64,000 nucleotides of DNA from Armigeres subalbatus (taxonomy: Eukaryota > Arthropoda > Insecta > Diptera > Culicidae), in the NCBI RefSeq assembly GCF_024139115.2, contig NC_085141.1:398066042-398130041 (forward strand), read 5' to 3'. A model generated the notes under the pieces. That model did no database searches, was not told the origin of the DNA, and worked only from the letters and a program-made list of their open reading frames with translations. This document shows positions 57,214 through 64,000 of this stretch, one piece after another. The translations under genes were made by a program, and so were the position numbers. The number at the start of each line of letters is the position of its first letter. Position 1 is the stretch's first letter.

Positions 57214-58724
57214 CTGAAATCTTTTAGTTATCGTTGAAAATATATTATAGTCTGACATCGTCACAGACAAGCAGACATTCACTGTCAGGTTATGTGCCTC
57301 GAAAATTACATTACTGGACATAGCTCACTTCCTCACATTCACTTCCCAACCATTACACTTCGTTATGAAATTTTTGTTCATAGTAACATGTTGAAGTAAC
57401 CTTATATATTGAATCCACATGCAAAAATATAAACAAACAAAACAAAACTATGTGAAGAACAAATGATATCTGTTTGTCTGTGATGCTATGCTAGCTAACC
57501 TTTCTTTTAGTAGTGATCTTCCCGATAGGGTTTCCTTTCCTGTACACGCCTGATTTCAACACATATCCGGAACGGTTCGTGAATCTGCGTTTACACTTCA
57601 CAGTTTGTAGCAGCTGATAAGTTTTCTTCATTTCAGTTTCGATCCGACAATCATTCGGATCCATTGAGCAACCTGATTTATATGTTACATTCTTATTCAA
57701 ATTGTGCTGTGCCTTTGCGGGGGGCTGAGGGCATGACCAATTAAACTCTTCCCATTTCAAACATGCATCGCAATAGCAATCTAAATTTAGATCGACGACC
57801 GTTCCGCTAGGAACTCCCACGGGGATATGAATAATGGTTGTTGCAGATCGCGTTAATCGGATGCATTTGTTATTGGTGGCGGAAGATTCAGATTTCAATC
57901 CTATATCATCTCCCTCCTGAAGGCCACCTACAATAGGATTTTCATTAACGTGCAATTGAAGTTCTGAGCTTGACGGCGTTCGTTGAAATGCTATTTCTAG
58001 GGGATGTCTAGGGGATGCAGCAGTCGCAGCTAAAACTTCGGAGGGAAATTACGTTGAATCTTCTACTGCACTGTAGAGATCAGCATTTGAATGTACGTTG
58101 GGCTCTGATGTAAAATTTGAGATCGTTGATTTGAACGTATCTTCTACCAACTCTGGAATAAAAAATAGTAGTATTTAGATATGTGTTTTTTAATCATAGA
58201 ACATTGAAAATAAAGCTTTCGCTTGAGTTGCTGAATGGGTTATGAATACATACAAGTAGTTTCTCCAACTTTCTCAATTTCGTCAAATAATAAATCGTAC
58301 TCCGATAGAAAAGACTCTTCAACTGCAGGAATTTCTAGTGGAACTACCGGAATAACAGCAGACATCGTACGAATGTCACATCCACGCAGGGGGCTAGAGA
58401 GTGACTCATCCATATCAAGGAAGCACAAATCTAAACGTTGGTTTTAGTAAGCAACTTTTTCACGCAATATATTGTATTTTAGAAAACTTACCATTGAATG
58501 GAACGTTGTCCAAAAGAGCAGATGCATCACGGTAATAAAAAACCGATGATTGGGTGGAATCGACAATATCTAGCACTTTCAATGATGCATCAGAACCACC
58601 TGGGGAATCCCGTATGTATTCACAAATCGTTACTTCCTCTGATATGCACTCCGGCTTTGCTTTTTTTTCGACGTTCGCGATCAATAGCTGCCTTTTTACG
58701 CTTAGTTGGACGTGGCATCTTGAA

Positions 58725-59730
58725 AATCGGAATGCAATACTTGAACTGAATATTTACTTTTCACATTTGTTTACATCTGGTAGCATGCGAGGCAGTGTTG
58801 CGGATGTTTGAAATCAACATTTCTCAAAGATAGGAGGAATGCTGAAATGTGTATAAATTATAGTCAAAAAATAAATTAAATAAAAATATATTGAAACCAG
58901 TGGGAATTCGATTGATTCTTAACGTTTTTTTCTATTTTCTTCATATCAGAAATAGCTAGATTTATGTGTTGTTTAAGATAAAAGGTAAATAAGTTTGGCA
59001 CCCCTGACAGAAACACAACCACTACTAATATACAGCATGATTGCTGTTAGTCTCCGTCGCGAATGTCCCCGTCGCGGAAAATATTTTTTTGTGGTGAAAA
59101 TGAAAAGTCACAATTCGAAGTTTCCCGACGTTTTTTACAAGACAATATAAATGGTGAGAGAAAATTTGAAGTTTGGAGAAAAACCTAATATCTTTCAATG
59201 GCAGTTTCGTGTTGAGGGAGGTTGGAAAAAAATAGGTGGAAATTATCGTGATACAAGTGCCTGAAAAATATCACAAAAATAAGAAGAAGACACCTCTCAT
59301 GCAGTTAGCTGAGAAAAATCCACGAGAAGGGTTTTTGTAGTGTTTTTCCTCCGGAAACTCGTTATGAAGTGATAAAATAGTGTTCGATCTTCATGTGGTA
59401 GCCGTTTCAAATCACACGATCAAGGTTAGTGTATACAAAACAATATTTTGAAGTGGGTCATATTTTTTGGAATCAGCAGTAGGGCAAAGTTGGGGGAGGG
59501 AGAGAGGCGGGTGTCATATCGGTTACCATTGCTGGTTTTATTCTTTTATGTCCTTAACTAACTAAGCTACGAAAGACCTCCGTCGGCCTTCGCAACCTAG
59601 CGGCTACTGAACGAGCTCGAGATTCCCAAATTGCTTCCAATGACGTGTTTGAATAACTAATTAAATTCTTTATCAAGTCTATCAAAAAGCGTGCAAATCA
59701 GTGCATGTTACATCGAGAAATATCCAAAAC
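58725..59730. other. Upstream flank of the transposase/YqaJ gene
   Basis: There is no repeat partner. At 59040-59425 the sequence is less AT-rich and ends CACACGATCAAG followed by GTTAGTG, which would do as a plus-strand donor site of an untranslated exon. This is weak evidence. At 59565-59610 a piece of the third SINE family lies inverted (CTAACTAAGCTACG). Confidence 0.3.
59565..59610 (-). repeat. Fragment of the third SINE family
   Basis: The minus strand reads CTAGGTTGCGAAGGCCGACG, then GAGGTCTTTCGTAGCTTAG. It has the same inverted CTAAGCTACG/CGTAGCTTAG hairpin as 35923-35961, cut off just after the A box. Confidence 0.55.
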
Positions 59731-59737
59731 AAAAAGT

Positions 59738-59765
59738 GGGGATCATGTGTGTCCAGTTTCCCCTA
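59738..59765 (-). repeat. Inverted match to the GGACACACNTGATCCCC end
   Basis: The minus strand reads TAGGGGAAACTGGACACACA then TGATCCCC, matching TAGGGAACCTGGACACACGT at 48044 with a gap and two mismatches. It may be one end of an element or an isolated copy. Confidence 0.5.
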
Positions 59766-59904
59766 CATTAGATTCTGCAAGTATACATTGTATCTGAAAA
59801 AGAAATTATATTCTTGGACGTGGTAATCCAAAACGAAATCAGATCCAGCTCGCTTCATTATAGATTTTTAGATAAGTGATTTTGTTTTCCATAAACATCA
59901 ATCT

Positions 59905-59972
59905 GAAAATTGCCTAGACCGGCACCGGGGATCGAATCCAGACATCCACAGCATGGTCTTGCTTTGTATGGC
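59905..59972 (-). repeat. Fragment of the Feilai-like SINE
   Basis: AATTGCCTAGACCGGCACCG, GGGATCGAATCCAGACATCC and AGCATGGTCTTGCTTTG match the interior and B-box part of 40555-40826. Both ends are missing. Confidence 0.75.
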
Positions 59973-59974
59973 TT

Positions 59975-60320
59975 AAATCACACTAAACTGATCGCTAATT
60001 AATCATAAAATTTAAATAATAATTATATATTAACACCAATTCAAGTCACTTCAGGTTTCCTCAGATCTCTCATTTGGGACCATCACTATTCAAAGCCATG
60101 TTTGTCAAACCTATTAGGCACAATAAAATGTAACCGATTCCAAGTTCTTTTTCTTTGTCAGTACATGTACCTGAAATTAATGTTGACGCATGAATACTAA
60201 AGGAAACGTAGAAAACAGTTAAACCAAACTCTTTTCGAACTGAAAGGAAACTCGTGTTATTCAGTTGTGGTATAAACTCCACACCGAGCGCAATAGAGCG
60301 TCGTGTGGTACCATTATTCA
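59975..60320. other. AT-rich DNA beside the candidate exon
   Basis: An 83-codon minus-strand frame (60321-60070) directly follows the stop of the next exon and shows no motif. It is probably untranslated or chance. Confidence 0.35.
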
Positions 60321-60323
60321 CGT

Positions 60324-60591
60324 CTACTTCCTATACTTCTTGCTGTACTTTCCTCCCGGCGGGCGCGGTGGTACATGTCCTGCAGCCGGGCCTTTGCGAA
60401 TCTTGAAGTTTCGATGTTTGTCATGCTTTTCGTGTAGTCTTCCGTTGAAGTTGAAGGGTAGATACATATGTAGGCGCTCCTCGACGACGACGACGGTGCC
60501 AGACAGACAGCTCGGCGAACGTTGAACCCAACACCACCCATCGTCATCATCGCCATCAACGTCGTCATTCTTCACGATTACATCACGCCAA
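60324..60591 (-). CDS. Candidate terminal exon of a host gene, basic C-terminus
   Basis: A good acceptor, TGTGTCCTCTCCAG, precedes an open frame that reads WRDVIVKNDDVDGDDDDGWC, WVQRSPSCLSGTVVVVEERL, then MYLPFNFNGRLHEKHDKHRN, FKIRKGPAAGHVPPRPPGGK and YSKKYRK, then TAG. The stretch is GC-rich, not repetitive and not related to any transposon here. The run of F/Y residues, the two cysteines and the lysine/arginine-rich end would suit a secreted or DNA-binding protein, but I cannot name a family. I see no upstream exon in the window. The plus strand is also open over part of this stretch, so chance is possible. Confidence 0.35.
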
Positions 60592-60599
60592 CTGGAGAG

Positions 60600-62430
60600 G
60601 ACACACTAAGGGTTTCCTACTGACTGACTGGTGGGAAATGTTCTCTGCTGTGAGCAAGTTGTGTCGGCATCGTCGGCGTGCTGGCTTGGATCAGCTCGGT
60701 GCGCACTTTATCCATCGTCTGCCGTCATTAAAAGTGAAAGCTTCTTGTAAAACACATGTTGGCTTTTAATTCGTCTCGTCCTTCTGAAGGAGATGGGATG
60801 GAGGGTGTCTATTTTTTCGTTAGAAGCAGAACATGTAGACGAGGATGGTCCATAATGCACCACATAAGCTTTCTCGATGTTTTACCCAAAATAAGCTAAA
60901 ATTTTGAATCGCTTCAGAAACAAAAATTACGAGATCAACTGTGGGTTACCTTTATCCCCTATTTATATTTTCAATGCAAAAAATTATGTTTAACACAAAT
61001 TTGATTGTTTATATAAGCACGTAGAATGAAATGAATTTCACTGAAAATGGATTTTTTTCTCAATGTTTATTACAGCTCAAAATAGCTTCTAAAATTCAGG
61101 TTTGGATGTTTTTATGAGCGTTTAGGCCATCCTCCTCTAGTGCGGAACAAAGATACTGTAAGAAAGGATGGAATGGTGCAGCACAAGCCCTCAGATTGAA
61201 TTTTCTTGTCAGTCCGAGAAAGCACTTGGATTAGTATTATTGAATTGGCTTCTCGGTTTTTGGCTTTCCCTGAAAATTACGCACTTGATAGGAACAGAAA
61301 CTTCATATTTTTGGCTTTTCTCGTACTCTAAGAGAACGTAACTCTGTCTAGAATAAAAATGTAAACTGTGTAGAATCACTCCTCATCCTGCCGTCGTGAC
61401 ATATTCACATTATTAATGTGAATGAGTTAAAAGATGCTAAAAACCTTATTTCGAAGAAAAGGAATGTTCTTTCAACTGAAGTTACCACTACGCATTATTT
61501 TATTTTATTTTATTTAAAAACAGGAAACATACCATAAATTCTCGTTGAATTAACCATTGATTGATTATTATAAAATAAATCATTTTTAAGCTTAGAGGCT
61601 AACGATCTTTATAAAAAATATTTACTCTCCTATGAATATAGTGAAAATTCGTTATGTACAATAGATTCGTGTGATAATTTCCAAAAAAAATGGCAGTACA
61701 TGTATTTTTTTCCTTAAATAGTGCCGTAGTTGTGCGAAATTCAATCACACTTCAGCATAATAAATGAGTATTGTGTACGTCTGTCTGTGAAAGCGTGACT
61801 GATGATAAATTGCGACGGTTCTACTATTTACAAAAAAAGAAAATCTCCGCTGATTGCTCACGAAGCCTATGACCTATTACTGATTACACGGTTCGGAATT
61901 AATCTAACGCCGTGTGACACCGGACCGGACCAGGAAACAGTTTTTGATTGATGGATTGGTCCGGCGGTGTTCCGAATGGGATCAGGTTTTGCGAATGAAA
62001 TTCGCTTAATGAACGATGAACATGACAACAGAATTGAAAGAGAAAAAAACATAATTTTAGTTTGGGTCTGTCCCAATCGAAGCGGGGGAAATAAATGACT
62101 TAATTAAAAACTGCCGTAACTCTACGTAATAATATTTACATAAATTATCGTATCCTAACAATGAAATATTGCTTGCATGTCTGGAGAGAGAGAAAAAAGG
62201 GGGTTTTAACATTCGACGTATTCAATGTGTGCAAAGCGATTCACAGTCAGAATGATTTTCCAATTTTTCCCTCGTAGGAAAAGATGAAAAATCAATCCAC
62301 CCACTGTGTGCAGTCAGTTCGTTCGCGTCAAAGTCTGGGGGTCTCTACCTAATAGTCTATACTTAGCGTTATGGGGGGAATGGGAAGGGGGGAACGGTAC
62401 TAAATTATGCTATTCTTAGGAAACCAACTC
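60600..62430. other. Unique DNA, nothing recognised
   Basis: 60600-60760 is GC-richer and may belong to the gene whose exon is proposed to its left. 61480-61520 is a TTTTA run. There is no other feature. Confidence 0.35.
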
Positions 62431-62435
62431 TAAAG

Positions 62436-62711
62436 CTAATCCACTTCCACCGGAAAGTGACGACAGTTTGTCTTGTCGAGTGAGGTGCATAGCGGTAGTT
62501 TAGATTTATGGCTCTTCTTTGCCGCGCCGTTAGAAGTTTGAAGAAGATGATTTCTCACAAGAGTTACAATGGCCATTTCGGCGCAGAAGATGATGGGTTT
62601 GGTGCCATAAAAATCATCCAACTCCCTGCGAAAGAGCGTGTATCCATCAGGGCAGGAACATAGAAACCCACAAAAGGCTCGAGGCACGGCATAGTGATAA
62701 TCGTACATCAC
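62436..62711 (-). CDS. Weak exon-like frame, unidentified
   Basis: The frame reads MYDYHYAVPRAFCGFLCSCP, DGYTLFRRELDDFYGTKPII, FCAEMAIVTLVRNHLLQTSN and ends VEVD. Composition is protein-like and the DNA is not repetitive, but there is no clear splice signal, upstream partner or motif. It could be part of a host gene or chance. Confidence 0.18.
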   Translation of the reverse strand: MMYDYHYAVPRAFCGFLCSCPDGYTLFRRELDDFYGTKPIIFCAEMAIVTLVRNHLLQTSNGAAKKSHKSKLPLCTSLDKTNCRHFPVEVD

Positions 62712-62719
62712 GTGAATTT

Positions 62720-64000
62720 ATGTCGGTAAACAACTTCGAGGCACTTCCAGGCTAAGATGGTTAATGTGGAACGTGGGGTGCTGGCCAGCAAAAATATTCT
62801 TACCGGGGCAAACGGTACCATAAAGGAGGGGTTTGTTGAAATTATAGTTGTTATAGGACGATGTTATAATATGCTGACGGTGCGGAAGGAGGCACGAGTT
62901 CCGATGCCAGATTAGTGGGTTCCACCTTCGCGCACAGTTAACTATATGGTGGTTCGGTTTGGCCGGAGAACCTTTGTCCGGGTGCGTTTGGTCAATGGAC
63001 GAGATCCGTTATGAATACCTCTCCCTACATGGTTCATGTGCGAATGGTCGTAAGTCATTGGTGCGTAAACTAATGGGAACGATTTCGAGGGGCTACCCAA
63101 TTATGAGATTCTGACGAAATGTATCTCTTGAATATTTAGGGAGTTTGGAAGAATGGACAGGGCTTGAAATACGTTGGATGAGCAGCTACAGTCCATTTGC
63201 AGTTGGGAGTATTTTTCATCAAGACAAAAGCGAGAAAGGACTGGCAATATATTTCACGAAAATAGAGCGCAAAATTGTTAGATTCGTCCCAGAAATCCTG
63301 AAAAATAAAGGCTCTGGACATTTCTTCTTACTGCCTTGGGAAAAGAAGGTATTGAAACATTCAAAGCTTGAGCAGACTTCCTTGTCAAATATGGGATGAT
63401 ATTACCAGAAAAGATGAAAGGACCTCGACCTGAACTTAGGAGAGGTTTTGTGCATCCACGAATGATAAACTTCATCTCATTCATTCGAACGCTGAATCAG
63501 TCAGTCAGCCATTTTTGCCACTGTCGATTTCCATGTGAGCAGTGCCTCTTTGGAAAGAATTTTAGAGAAAAATTAAAAAGTTTTCTGAAAATGTGACGAA
63601 TATTTTTTCTGGAAGCAAATAATGAACAGTTTTTTTAATCTGAAAGTTTGACAAAGTTCTCTTTTCAATGTTGATAGAGCCCCTTAGAAAACGTTAAACC
63701 ATCATTCAAGAAGGTAGGGGAGGCATTCTCTAAGAAGCTTAGAAAATTCTGATTGGAGTCCCTTGAAAATATTTAAAAGCTTGGCTTGAAGGGACCACTA
63801 AAAAACTACCAAAAAATTCTCAAGAAAGTATGCAAGTCGTTTCAAGGAAGCTTGAGCAACAGTGTCCAATTCCGGGAATTCCTTGGGGAAGTTTTCCAAA
63901 ATATGAAAGAAATTTACCTCAAGCTTCTAAAAGATCTTCTTAGAATTAAGAAGAAGATCCCATTGAATACCAGCAAGCGTCTATGGAGGACTATACAGAA
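62720..64000. other. Unique DNA to the window edge
   Basis: No repeat or gene recognised. The right 350 bp has loose CCTTAGAAAAT and TTCTAAGAAG words without a clear period. Confidence 0.4.

Larger units (their letters stand above)
52938..58718 (-). pseudogene. Mutator-like transposase/YqaJ nuclease gene, eight exons, decayed
   Basis: Exons by GT-AG signals: 58718-58492, 58430-58254, 58152-57500, 57213-56308, 55614-55274, 54778-54412, 53652-53352 and 53290-52938. AATAAA (minus strand) lies at 52903-52898. The order is a basic start (PRPTKRKKAAIDRERR), a cysteine-rich region, a Mutator-type DDE transposase region, a conserved helical part, and a YqaJ-type nuclease end. Defects: a frame break in an 8-A run (58661-58668), a TAG formed at the exon 2/3 join, a TAA at 58051-58049, a frame break near 56890, and an exon 4/5 phase mismatch. 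Most later joins keep phase. I infer a once active, transposon-derived gene, now probably dead. Confidence 0.85.

Noticed and set aside
59040..59425. 5' untranslated exon and promoter of a plus-strand gene
   Set aside because: Only a plausible donor (CAAG|GTTAGTG) and a milder base composition support it, which is not enough for a gene call.
1..64000. Endogenous viral sequence (for example flavivirus- or rhabdovirus-like), common in Aedes
   Set aside because: None of the frames shows polymerase, nucleoprotein or helicase motifs of such viruses. All RT-like text belongs to LINEs.

Overview
The window looks like a transposon-dense intergenic stretch of a mosquito genome, most likely Aedes (A. 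aegypti or a close relative). The grounds are tRNA-derived SINEs that resemble the Feilai type, R1-clade and RTE-clade LINE remnants, many short foldback MITEs with TA, TTAA or 8-bp target duplications, high AT content, and spliced eukaryotic exons. The species call is inference from repeat style. No intact host gene was found with confidence. Two or three short exon-like reading frames (19.5, 60.3 and 62.4 kb) are the only candidates.

Layout. 0-6 kb: SINEs and MITEs in AT-rich DNA, with a GC-richer unique stretch at 3.4-4.6 kb. 6.2-13.1 kb: two copies of a 24-bp satellite array (unit close to GGAGGAATTCCT plus GGAGGAACTTCC) with shared flanks, which is a tandem segmental duplication. 13.3-22.0 kb: one old R1-like LINE (+ strand) broken into three collinear pieces by nested insertions, one of them a 2.8-kb pogo/Tigger-style element. 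22.7-26.2 kb: an approximately 80-bp satellite, starting beside a 25-N gap. 26.7-27.4 kb: a 5'-truncated RTE-like LINE tail with a perfect 12-bp target duplication. 29.1-29.6 kb: a terminal-inverted-repeat element. 32.9-37.8 kb: a 4.9-kb foldback-type element with long inverted arms that encloses 143-bp and ~131-bp satellites. 38.9-39.1 kb: a mariner-like transposase fragment. 39.5-43.2 kb: a second R1-like LINE (- strand) with gag zinc knuckles, endonuclease and RT, interrupted by a SINE and a MITE. 43.3-50.2 kb: MITEs, a 152-bp satellite and SINE pieces. 50.5-52.9 kb: a non-coding hAT-type element with a perfect 8-bp duplication, landed just behind the 3' end of the next gene. 52.9-58.7 kb: an eight-exon gene (- strand) that joins a Mutator-like transposase domain to a YqaJ-type nuclease domain, now carrying several inactivating changes. 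58.7-64 kb: mostly unique DNA with a few SINE scraps and one plausible terminal exon.

How it fits together. The window is a record of layered insertion. A Feilai-like SINE shares its 3' tail with the R1-like LINE at 22.0 kb, which suggests which machinery moved it. MITEs sit next to or inside larger elements that have the matching target preference. Satellites repeatedly lie inside, or next to, structures with inverted ends. The most distinctive item is the Mutator-transposase/YqaJ gene.
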